Shown here: piece by piece, positions 33,032 to 41,900 of the stretch
How positions within the stretch are numbered: the stretch's first letter is position 1
Layout of the letters: each line of letters begins with the position of its first letter
Assembly (NCBI GenBank): GCA_965227445.1
Contig: OZ245751.1
Coordinates: forward strand, 1,054,001-1,118,000
DNA from: DT-110 sp030148525
GTDB lineage: Bacteria; Bacteroidota; Bacteroidia; Chitinophagales; Saprospiraceae
Direction of reading: 5' to 3'
DNA length: 64,000 bases
Program-made: the position numbers and the translations under genes
Notes under the pieces: generated by a model
What the model saw: only the letters and a program-made list of their open reading frames with translations
Databases searched by the model: none
Told to the model about the DNA's origin: nothing

Positions 33032-33146
33032 TATTTCTCAGGGTTGACCTCTTGATCCGGTATATAGGCTATTACTTATTGAAATCGTCCCGTGCTGTGC
33101 CGGACACTGAAAAGAAGCTAAGGTGATCGGAGAAGGTAATTGGTAG

Positions 33147-33181
33147 TGCTCAGTGCTCAATTTAGCATTTAGCACTGAGCA
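33147..33181. repeat. Perfect 11-bp inverted repeat in a 300-bp gap
   Basis: TGCTCAGTGCT (33147-33157) and AGCACTGAGCA (33171-33181) pair perfectly around a 13-nt AT-rich loop. No T-run follows, so it is not a clear terminator. The remainder of 33032-33331 holds a direct repeat of a TTTC(C/T)GACCTCCC word (near 33193 and 33244) but no gene. Confidence 0.6.
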
Positions 33182-33331
33182 TTGATCATTATTTCCGACC
33201 TCCCTGGCCGCCGGAGCCCTGGCGTAGGAGGCTGATTTCAAATTTCTGACCTCCCAGGGGTCATACTTTCTGAACTGGGTACACTACCAGGTGAACATAC
33301 TCATTTATCACCTACATCAAAACCTGGTATC

Positions 33332-33892
33332 ATGAAACAGTTTATCACCTCCATCGCCTTTTTCGCCTTCTTGATTGGCTTTAGCGTTACCGCGGATGCG
33401 CAACTACGCTACAACACCAAGATCACCAAAGTGCAGCCTAAGATACGCACCTGGAATCCGAATCAGTTCCAGTACCGTCCGAATTGCCCGGACCTGGCAG
33501 CTACTGCCATCAATTACCGGATGATCCGCAAGTACAATAATTTCAACGGTCTCGTGAAGATTACCGGCATTGTGAAGAACGTTGGTTCACAACACTTTTC
33601 CTCCCATGCTTCCCAAATGACGGTGGCCTTGTACGAGGTGAGTCCGACCGGAGCAAGCCGTATGGTCGCTCGCCAATCATTTAGCAGTGTCCCTGCGGGA
33701 CGTACCGTCCAGGTAAGCTGGAACCGCCGCTGGTATACCGGTAACGAATTTCCGCCATCCTATAAAGTATGTGTGATCTACGATCCCGACATCAAACTGG
33801 ACGGCAATAAAGCCAACGACGATTGCAACAGCAACAACAACTGTAAGCAACGCTCCGGTAGTGATATCAACCGACTGTTCTCCAACGGATAA
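33332..33892 (+). CDS. Small secreted protein, CARDB-like beta-sandwich
   Basis: 186 residues with a signal peptide (MKQFITSIAFFAFLIGFSVTA, cut about residue 23). The middle part (about 50-145) reads like a CARDB or Ig-like domain: PDLAATAINY, then KITGIVKNVGSQHF, VALYEVS and GRTVQVSWNR. CARDB domains bind carbohydrates or proteins in secreted bacterial proteins. Two Cys (in PNCPDL and NNCKQRS) could form a disulfide. No sorting domain, so it may stay in the periplasm or leave by another route. A single gene followed by a terminator-like hairpin; upstream is a 300-bp repeat-bearing gap. Function unknown. Confidence 0.7.
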   Translation: MKQFITSIAFFAFLIGFSVTADAQLRYNTKITKVQPKIRTWNPNQFQYRPNCPDLAATAINYRMIRKYNNFNGLVKITGIVKNVGSQHFSSHASQMTVALYEVSPTGASRMVARQSFSSVPAGRTVQVSWNRRWYTGNEFPPSYKVCVIYDPDIKLDGNKANDDCNSNNNCKQRSGSDINRLFSNG

Positions 33893-33967
33893 GCAAACGA
33901 ACAACCAGAAGTCATCTAAAAAACATTTTTGAAATGGCTTCTAGTGAGTGTCTATAATCCCATGCAG

Positions 33968-33997
33968 CCCATTCCGACGTATGTCGGGGTGGGTTTT
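33968..33997 (+). terminator. Probable Rho-independent terminator
   Basis: Stem CCCATTCCGAC (33968-33978) / GTCGGGGTGGG (33983-33993) with two G-U pairs, a GTAT loop, and TTTT directly after. Lies about 75 nt after the small secreted protein gene. The rest of the gap is explained by a MITE copy (34043) and a candidate promoter (34314). Confidence 0.55.
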
Positions 33998-34042
33998 GGT
34001 TGTCGGTATCGGGTATAAGGAAGCCTTAGTTTAAAATGTTTA

Positions 34043-34304
34043 GAGCGTGTTTGGGATTTGTTTTTGATGGCGAAAATGTCTAGAATTTGGTTCTCACAAA
34101 GCCTTTTTTGAGCTTCGTAGCATGGCTACGGGGCGAAAAAAGGCTGCAGTGAGGTTCAAATATACCGCTTCCGAAAAGGATTGGGCTTTGCCCAACCTTT
34201 TCACGCGAGTATATACTCGACTCGAAGTGGTTTGGATTCCCAAACCACTTCGTTGTCGGTATAATAGACATTTGCAGTCCAAAGGATAAATCCCAAACAC
34301 GCTC
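34043..34304 (+). mobile_element. Miniature inverted-repeat element, long copy with 185-bp structured centre
   Basis: 262 bp with the same 17-bp ends as the element at 27463 and flanked by TTA on both sides (34040-34042, 34305-34307). Compared with the short copy it has 185 extra bp (34090-34274) bounded by ATTTG direct repeats. The extra part carries successive hairpins: CTCAC...GTGAG around an AGCCTTTTTT / AAAAAAGGCT stem; AAAAGGATTGGGC / GCCCAACCTTTT; the palindrome CGAGTATATACTCG; and CGAAGTGGTTTGG / CCAAACCACTTCG. No transposase. The small minus-strand frame across it follows from the hairpins. Confidence 0.82.
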
Positions 34305-34313
34305 TTACTTAAA

Positions 34314-34344
34314 TTGATAGTCACACGGTTTTTTCGTATATTTA
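34314..34344 (+). promoter_or_regulatory. Candidate promoter for the triplicated propeller gene
   Basis: TTG (34314-34316), a 20-bp spacer and TATATTTA (34337-34344) fit the Bacteroidota TTG / TAnnTTTG pattern with one mismatch. It begins only 9 bp after the right end of the long MITE, so the insertion sits at the promoter's upstream edge. Leader about 90 nt. Confidence 0.35.
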
Positions 34345-34438
34345 CTCTCCCTCCCTTTTTATTCCCAATATATTTCTATTTCATTGATTTTCAGCGTTCT
34401 GAGAAACACGTTTTTACACTAACCCCATTGTTTTTATT

Positions 34439-36835
34439 ATGAAAATGATTTATCTGACCCTGTTAATTGGGATCTTAGGTTTTAGCTTGCATTCCAATGC
34501 CCTTCTCCTCATTTCCAGTCCATCCGGCCCATATACCGTCATCTCCGATGATGCTCATTCGGATACCATTCCCGATTCATACTGGGGAGTAGGTGCAGCT
34601 ACTGGTCGTGCCTTCCATTTTGATGCTACCTTACAGGGAGTATCGGATACCATAGACCTGTTATCAGCCATTAATGGCGGAACGCAAGGTCAAGTCCACT
34701 GGGGGCAGGTGCGTCCGCGCGATGTGGCCGTTGACTCAGCGGGGCGATATTATATCTTAGATATTGGGTATTCCAAGCGGGTGTACCGATTCACCGCTGA
34801 TTTCGAATACGATAATCTGGTATTTGATGTTCGTGCACAGGAAGGTAATCCCGAGGCTCTGGCCATCGACCCTGCCGGCCGCATCTATGTCGGTGGTCGG
34901 CAAAAGCGGGTTTTCGTCTATGATGCCGGGGGGCAGTTCCTGTTCAGTCATGATCTTTCGGCGGAGCTTAGCAACACCTACAGCCAGGTATCTGCCCTGC
35001 GCATGGGCCCCGACGGTTACTGGTACGTATTGGATGCTTTCGACGATAAGGTGTATCGTTTCGACACCGATTTTACGTTTACCGGTCATCAGTGGAGTAC
35101 AAAATTTACGGACGCGGGCTATCGGGGTACCGATGCGCATGGCCTGGTCCTACGTCCCGACGGCACCTGGTTGATTTCGGATATCGGGGATGATGCTTTC
35201 CATATGTACGATTTCGATTTTACCTGGAGTCATAGTGTGCCGCAGCAGGCGGATGATCTGCTAACGGGCATTACCCCCGCAGTTTCGGGGATGCCCCTAA
35301 CTCCATTACCGGAACCGGTGCCGGAATCTGATCCGGACTGGTCCGGACTTTCCTTCTGGGCCGTTGGTTCGGAACACGGTCAGGCTTATCGCTACGACAG
35401 TAGCTGGCAGTTCACCGGAGAAACCATCGATTTGCGGGCGACTCTGAACAACGGGCCGCTAGGGCAGGTGCACTGGGGGCGCATGCAACCCAGGGATATG
35501 GTCCGGGACCGGCAGGGGCGCTGGTACGTGCTTGATATCGGATACGGTAAGCGCGTGTATCGGTTTACGGCTGATTTTGCGTTTGACGGGTTCTGGATCG
35601 ACGTGGCCGACAGGGAATCCAATCCGGAGGGGCTGGCGGTAACCGATCAGGGAGCTATTCTGGTAGGTGGCCGTAGCAAGCAACTGTTTATGTACGACAG
35701 TACCGGGCATTATGTCCAATCCATAGATGTGCAGGCTCAATTAACTTCTCCGAGCAGTCAGATAACGGGTATACAAAGAGCTCGTAACGGACAGTGGTAT
35801 ATTCTGGATTCTTATGACGACCAGATCCATGCATACGATTCTGCTTTTCAATACACAGGGTGGACCGGTACTACCCATTTTGGCGAAAGCCAGGTTAAAG
35901 GCAATAGTCCCTATGGATTCACTCAACTGTCCAATGGTAACTGGATCGTTACGGACATTCAGGATGATGCCCTGCACCTGTACGATGAATCCTTTACCTA
36001 TCAGGCATCCTACCCACAATCACAGGATGGATGGATGACCGGATTAGGTGTAATTACCCCGGAAACCTCAGCGGAGGAGCCCGGATCGGGCGACACCGCG
36101 GCCACCTTTTACTGGGTAACCAATTACGATGAAGGTTGCGCCTACCGGTTTGCGGCCGATTTGACAACCGTAACCGATACCGTATTCTTCATGCCCCTGA
36201 TCAATGCCGGTGAACAGGGCATGATTCATTATGGCCAGTCTAAGCCCCGTGATATTACCCGCGATAGTGCCGGGAATTGGTACGTAGCCGATATTGGCTA
36301 TCAGGATCGGGTGTACCGCTTCCGGCCCGATTGGACCTACGATGACTTTTACATTTACGCAGGAGGGGAAGATGATTTCATCGAATCCGTGGAGGTTGGT
36401 CAGGACGGATTGATCTACGTGGGCGGTCGCGACCGGCTTGTGTACGTGTACAGCCCGGAGGATGGTGAATTATTGGATTCGGTTTCCCTAAAAGCACAGA
36501 TAATGAATCCCAACGGAGCCATCTTTGGTATCCGGCAGGGCAATGACGGGCGGTTCTACATTCTGGAAGGGCAGGACGATCACGTACTGGTGTATAATTC
36601 AGATTGGTCGTACGCGGGGGTGGCCTACGATTACACCTTCTCCAATCCGCCCTACGATGGCACCAATGGCTACGGTTTCGAACGTCAACCCAACGGTGAT
36701 TGGATCATTTCCGATATCAAATACGTGAATGGGGTCTGGACCTCCGAGTTCAATCGCTACGATTCGGGCTTTCAGTATCTGGAAACGATTGAGATCCTGC
36801 AGGAAGGCGTTATATCGGGGGTTGTGCGGGAGTGA
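34439..36835 (+). CDS. Secreted protein of three tandem NHL-like beta-propeller repeats
   Basis: 798 residues with a signal peptide (about 1-22). Three homologous segments, at about 46-305, 311-555 and 560-798, each carry the same landmarks: a (W/F)(W/Y)xV opening, GQVHWGQVRPRD, a YxLDIGY...RVYRF(T/R) blade, a VGGRxKxxxxYD blade and a closing ISDI...DD blade. The blades look like NHL/SMP-30-type propellers, which bind proteins or carbohydrates or act as lactonases, but I see no conserved metal set to support an enzyme. Third repeat is the most diverged. No T9SS sorting domain at the end. The sequence describes a periplasmic or surface protein of unknown ligand. Confidence 0.75.
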   Translation: MKMIYLTLLIGILGFSLHSNALLLISSPSGPYTVISDDAHSDTIPDSYWGVGAATGRAFHFDATLQGVSDTIDLLSAINGGTQGQVHWGQVRPRDVAVDSAGRYYILDIGYSKRVYRFTADFEYDNLVFDVRAQEGNPEALAIDPAGRIYVGGRQKRVFVYDAGGQFLFSHDLSAELSNTYSQVSALRMGPDGYWYVLDAFDDKVYRFDTDFTFTGHQWSTKFTDAGYRGTDAHGLVLRPDGTWLISDIGDDAFHMYDFDFTWSHSVPQQADDLLTGITPAVSGMPLTPLPEPVPESDPDWSGLSFWAVGSEHGQAYRYDSSWQFTGETIDLRATLNNGPLGQVHWGRMQPRDMVRDRQGRWYVLDIGYGKRVYRFTADFAFDGFWIDVADRESNPEGLAVTDQGAILVGGRSKQLFMYDSTGHYVQSIDVQAQLTSPSSQITGIQRARNGQWYILDSYDDQIHAYDSAFQYTGWTGTTHFGESQVKGNSPYGFTQLSNGNWIVTDIQDDALHLYDESFTYQASYPQSQDGWMTGLGVITPETSAEEPGSGDTAATFYWVTNYDEGCAYRFAADLTTVTDTVFFMPLINAGEQGMIHYGQSKPRDITRDSAGNWYVADIGYQDRVYRFRPDWTYDDFYIYAGGEDDFIESVEVGQDGLIYVGGRDRLVYVYSPEDGELLDSVSLKAQIMNPNGAIFGIRQGNDGRFYILEGQDDHVLVYNSDWSYAGVAYDYTFSNPPYDGTNGYGFERQPNGDWIISDIKYVNGVWTSEFNRYDSGFQYLETIEILQEGVISGVVRE

Positions 36836-36865
36836 TTAGCTCAGCATTGTTTACAGCTTCTAAAA

Positions 36866-37180
36866 TCATCCGGAAATATCTTCATAGGTACCTTGTTTCC
36901 GTGTACGGCGGTAGATCAGGATACCACTTCCTCCCAGGATAATAGTTGCCAAAAGAATTGCCAGCCAGTCATAGTTATCGGGAATCATTTGCAGGCATTG
37001 CCGGAAGAAATGATTAAATATCGCCAGGACAATGCCCAAAACGGCAAAGCCAACATACACATCCGGATGGACCTGATCTTGTTCATTGCGGTTATGGAAC
37101 CAGGCTTTCGCCAAAAGCCAACTGACGCCCAACGTCAGCAGGAGAAATAGCAGGGCCAGCAGGAATGGTAACAAATGCAT
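36866..37180 (-). CDS. Small three-helix membrane protein
   Basis: 104 residues on the minus strand, with hydrophobic segments at about 5-24, 42-60 and 71-90 and charged tails (IYRRTRKQG near the C-terminus). The composition and clean segment spacing argue for a real inner-membrane protein rather than a chance frame. No family recognised. It ends close to the propeller gene's stop (convergent) and is transcribed away from the sulfatase; the 187-bp gap 37181-37367 would hold both promoters. Nothing else seen there. Confidence 0.55.
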   Translation of the reverse strand: MHLLPFLLALLFLLLTLGVSWLLAKAWFHNRNEQDQVHPDVYVGFAVLGIVLAIFNHFFRQCLQMIPDNYDWLAILLATIILGGSGILIYRRTRKQGTYEDISG

Positions 37181-37367
37181 TACATGGGTTTGAACTTAAG
37201 ATAACTCATTTGATGACAGCATGCAAAACACAGCATACCCGGGCGATCAGGGTCATTTTGCAGCACCTGGCGCACTCATTTCCGAAAATACCCCCACTTT
37301 TTGAATGATACAGTTCCAGCTCAGGCTTTGGAAAAGTGTTTATTGCCTGCCTATTCAAAACATAGCT

Positions 37368-38957
37368 ATGGATATGAAAATGCTGAACCTCCGTATCACA
37401 TGTATATTGGTTTGTTTTGGTCTGGCAGCTTGTCAATCAGAGAGTCCGGAACCGGTAACGTCCCAACCATTGAAGCCAAACGTGATCATCTTTTATGTGG
37501 ATGATCTGGGATACGGAGATCTGGGGTCTTACGGAGCGGAGGGAGTCGAAACGCCTCACGTGGATCAACTGGCCGAGCGTGGTATTCGCTTTACGGATGG
37601 CCACAGTCCCGCTTCCACTTGCACTCCTTCACGGTATTCACTCCTGACCGGGGAATTAGCCTTTCGGCGGGATGCACAAATCCTTCCGGGAGATGCCCCC
37701 TTACTGATCGATACCGCCAGTCAGACGCTTCCGCGTATGTTCAAGCGAGCTGGTTACAAAACAGCGGTAGTGGGTAAATGGCATCTTGGCCTGGGATTAG
37801 GAGAAGTGAATTGGAATGATGCAGTGAGCCCCGGGCCCTTAGAGGTCGGTTTTGACTATAGCTATTTGCTGCCGTCAACGGGGGACCGCGTACCGACGGT
37901 GTACCTGAAAAATCATCACGTGGAGAACCTGAATCCTTCCGATCCCATTACCGTGAGCTACAAAGAAAAGCTGGACGAGCGTCCAACGGGCTTATCCAAT
38001 CCGGAATTATTGCGATTCAAAGCCGATACTCAGCACAGCCAAACCATCATCAATGGAGTGAGTCGAATCGGTACCATGAGCGGGGGCGAAGATGCCCTTT
38101 GGGTCGACGAAGAATTTCCGGAAGTCTTTTCCGGTCAAGCCAAAAAGTTTATCGACTCAGCGGGTGACGATCCATTCTTTTTATTCTTCTCTTTTCACGA
38201 TATTCATGTACCCCGCTTACCGCACGAACAATTTCAGGGAGCCTCAAGCATGGGACCAAGAGGCGACGCTATTGCCCAAATGGACTGGACCACCGGCCAG
38301 GTCGTTAATTATCTGAAGGAAAAGGGGATTGCGGAAAATACCCTGATCATCTTTACGAGCGATAATGGTCCGGTACTTGATGACGGCTATGATGACCAGG
38401 CTGAAGAGCTCCTGGGAGATCACGATCCGTCGGGAGGATACCGCGGCGGGAAGTATAGTATTTTTGAGGCGGGTACCCGTGTTCCGACCATCGTAAGCTG
38501 GCCGGGCACCATAGCCGCCGGTGAAAGCGATGCGCTGTTTTCCCAGACCGATTTCTATGCTTCGCTGGCCTCGCTGGTAGGCGTAGCATTGCAGGAAGAC
38601 GAGGCCGTTGATAGCCAAAACATGCTGGAAGCCCTGTTGGATCACGAGGCGGACGGAAATACCTGGATCGTTGAGGAAGGATTTACACTGGCCCTGCGAA
38701 AAGGAGATTGGAAATATATAGCCCCCTTGCCGGATGATCGAATACTGCCTGATTGGATCGATAATAAAGGCGTGGAAGGCGGATTAGCACGTATCCCGCA
38801 ACTTTACAATCTGGCCGACGATCCCGGTGAAACCAAAAATATAGCCAAGGATAAACCTGAATTACTGGAAGACATGCGAGACATGCTCCGTGCTATCCAA
38901 CAAGAGTCGATACGCGAATTGAAGGAGGAGGATCAAATGACTGCCAGCAATAAATAA
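37368..38957 (+). CDS. Formylglycine-dependent sulfatase lipoprotein (type I, arylsulfatase-like)
   Basis: About 529 residues from ATG 37368 (ATG 37374 is also possible; the in-frame ATG at 37305 is too early). Signal peptide with lipobox GLAAC, C22. Type I sulfatase: N-terminal metal block IIFYVDDLGYGDLG, the formylglycine target C85 in CTPSRYSLLTG (C-x-P-S-R), then VVGKWHLGLG, and the later DNGP metal motif. It should remove sulfate esters from a glycan once matured by an anaerobic or aerobic formylglycine system located elsewhere. First gene of the polysaccharide locus; the HTCS regulator starts 9 bp after its stop. The sulfation position targeted cannot be read. Confidence 0.92.
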   Translation: MDMKMLNLRITCILVCFGLAACQSESPEPVTSQPLKPNVIIFYVDDLGYGDLGSYGAEGVETPHVDQLAERGIRFTDGHSPASTCTPSRYSLLTGELAFRRDAQILPGDAPLLIDTASQTLPRMFKRAGYKTAVVGKWHLGLGLGEVNWNDAVSPGPLEVGFDYSYLLPSTGDRVPTVYLKNHHVENLNPSDPITVSYKEKLDERPTGLSNPELLRFKADTQHSQTIINGVSRIGTMSGGEDALWVDEEFPEVFSGQAKKFIDSAGDDPFFLFFSFHDIHVPRLPHEQFQGASSMGPRGDAIAQMDWTTGQVVNYLKEKGIAENTLIIFTSDNGPVLDDGYDDQAEELLGDHDPSGGYRGGKYSIFEAGTRVPTIVSWPGTIAAGESDALFSQTDFYASLASLVGVALQEDEAVDSQNMLEALLDHEADGNTWIVEEGFTLALRKGDWKYIAPLPDDRILPDWIDNKGVEGGLARIPQLYNLADDPGETKNIAKDKPELLEDMRDMLRAIQQESIRELKEEDQMTASNK

Positions 38958-38966
38958 TTGGAACGG

Positions 38967-41900
38967 ATGAGATATTGGATCGTACTATGCCTGCTTTTTG
39001 CCGGGGCCATGATTAGGGCGCAGGATTACCTGGACATGTCTTACCTGGACGTAACCAACGGGCTATCCAATAATTATGCATCGACGATCATCAGCGACCA
39101 ATTGGGGCTGAAATGGATCGCTACGGAAGGGGGAATCGATCGATTTGACGGCAAGCAGGTCCGACATTTTGGTCCCGGAGGCCAATATCCCGGCCTTTTC
39201 AACGAAAATATAGAGACGCTTTACGAAGACAGTCAGGGCTACCTTTGGGTAGGTACCAAAAGCGGAGGTGTATCCAGATATAACCCCAGATTGGATCAAT
39301 TTAAAAATTACAATGATCTGCTGGGGCCTGACACGAAAGATGAAAACTACCGGATCATTGCCATAACGGAGGGAAAGGATGGATTGATCTGGATGTCGGC
39401 CTGGGGCAAGGGGTTATACGCCATTAATCCCAAGACCGATTCCTTAGAACGATTTTACGAATTCGGTAATCAGACCCTGCGGGACATTATATGTGATTCC
39501 TTTGGTAATATCTGGGTGGTGGGGTACAATGTACTTGTCAAGTACGACCCCTCCGAAGACCGTATAGTAAGTATTCCGGGGCAATTCGGTACTGGCTTCG
39601 TCATGAAAAGCCAGTCTGACAAGGGGCATATTCTGATTGGTTCCTCAGTCGGCTTGTTCCGCTTCACCACCGACAATTACCAATTTGAGCAGTTAGATCT
39701 GGGCATGCCATTTAAAGGTGTCAATGCGCTAAATATTGATGATACGGGGCAACTATGGCTGGGATCCTGGCAGCAGGGGCTCATTGTGGGCGATACCTCC
39801 TTCCGGCAATTCCGGACCGTACCTCTTGATCCTTTTTACGGACAAGCGGATATGTATCGGCTCATCCTGGATATTCATATTGATGATCACGGAATTATCT
39901 GGGTGGGTACCGGGTACGGCGGGGTGGTAAAGATTACCCGTGAGCGGTATGCCGATTATATAACTCCCCGCCAAAACGAGGGACCTTCCCTTCCCGACTA
40001 CAATATTCAGTCTCTGCAAAAAGACCGCAACGGCCGATTATGGTTGGGGACCTGGAGCAGTGGGCTGGCCGTGATCGATGAAGAGGCACAAGAACTTCTC
40101 TACCGGGAATCAACGAATGCCAAGGTCAGCGTCATGTTGCCGGTAGGCACCGATATGCTCGTTGGCACATCGAATGGGCTGTACGCGTATCCCACCGACC
40201 GGATGGCTGATTACCGCTCCCTGGCCCCGTCGATCCGAAAGGTCACAACCTTATATAAAGATCCGGTGGATCGTCTGTGGATAGGTACTCAACAGCAGGG
40301 ACTGATGCGAGGTTCTCTGAAAAATGGCCAGCTTTCAAACATTCAGCGTTTTTATGATCCCGGATCCGATCAGTCGCAATTGGATGCCAACCGAATCAGT
40401 GTTATACGTCCGGGGATGAAGGAGGATCTATGGGTTGGCACCTATAATGGATTATACAGCTATTCCAAGGCTGATTCAAGCTTCCTTCGCTGGGACGAGC
40501 GGCTGGGACTGCCGAGTGTGATCGTATTATCGCTCAAAGTTGATCCACCCAATAAGCGTTTATTAGTGGGTATGTCTGGGGGATTCGCCATCATTGATCT
40601 GTCGGGGTCGGAGCCCCGGCTGGAACAGATCGTCAACCGCGACAATGGCCTGCAGAATGAATACATCACTTCGATAACGAGTGGGCCAGACGGGCAGATT
40701 TGGGGTGCCAATTCCACGAGTGTTTTTCAATTTGATCAATCAACCAACACTTTGACTGATTACGGGATCGACCGAATAGCACCTATGAATATCGGATCGG
40801 TTTTGGCGTACAGGGATCAGTTGTACTTTGGCGGTGCCAAAGGGGTGGTGCGGCTCAATCCCCGGAAAATGAACGCTGTTCCTGTTCCCCCCGAGGTGAT
40901 TTTTACCTCCCTTAATGTAGATAATCAAGAGGTTCGGGTGGGCGAAGAAGTCAACGGCCGGACTCTTTTGCAACAGCATATTCAATATGCCGATCGGATT
41001 ACGCTCAGTCACGCGGAGAAGGTATTTTCTTTAGCCTACGTAAGTAATGATTTTCAGGATACGGAGAACCTATCGTATCTCTATCGGATTATCGGACTGC
41101 AGGAGAAGTGGGTTAATAATAAAGGAAATAATAAAATAAGCCTTACGGGGCTGAAAGCCGGAGATTACGAGATCCAGGTTAAGGCTTCCCGGAACGGCAA
41201 TGATTACGGTCCCGTCAAGAAACTCCAGGTGCAGGTGTTACCCCCCTTTTGGGCTTCGGATACCGCTAAAGGCGTCTATGTATGTATATTGATTTTGATC
41301 GGATTATTGATCCGCCGGGTCGTTCGTTGGCGCTCACGCCTGAAGCTGGATGTGGAACGCATTCGCCTGGCACGGGAAAAGGACCAGGATCTGACGGAAG
41401 CTAAACTCAAATTTTTCACTAACATCTCCCACGAACTGCGTACCCCGCTCACCATGATTACCAGTCCGTTGTCGGAGTTGATTACGGACCCGAGTCTGCA
41501 GCCGCGTATTCGCCAGCGGATCGACTATGTCAATAAAAATGCAAACCGGCTCCTCCATTTGATTAATCAATTATTGGATTTCCGTAAGGCTGATAAAGGA
41601 ATGCTGCGCCTGCAGGCCGCGCACGGTGATTTTGTCCGCTTTGCGCACGAGATCTATTTGTCCTTTGTACTCAAGGCCGAAGAGGAAGGTATTGACTTCC
41701 GGTTCGAAAAAGCTACCGATACCCTACCCCTCACGTTTGACCGGGATAAGATGGAGATTGTGCTCTGCAATTTACTATCTAACGCTTTTAAATTCACGGA
41801 ACCCGGTGGTACCATAACTCTCCGCATTTCAGCGAAAGATGGGCAAGGGTTTGTGGCGGTAAGTGATACGGGTAAGGGGATTCCCGCCGAGCATCAGAAT

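Noticed and set aside
34080..34324. Small minus-strand frames crossing the long MITE
   Set aside because: They follow the hairpin structure of the element and start outside any gene context; no protein family recognised.
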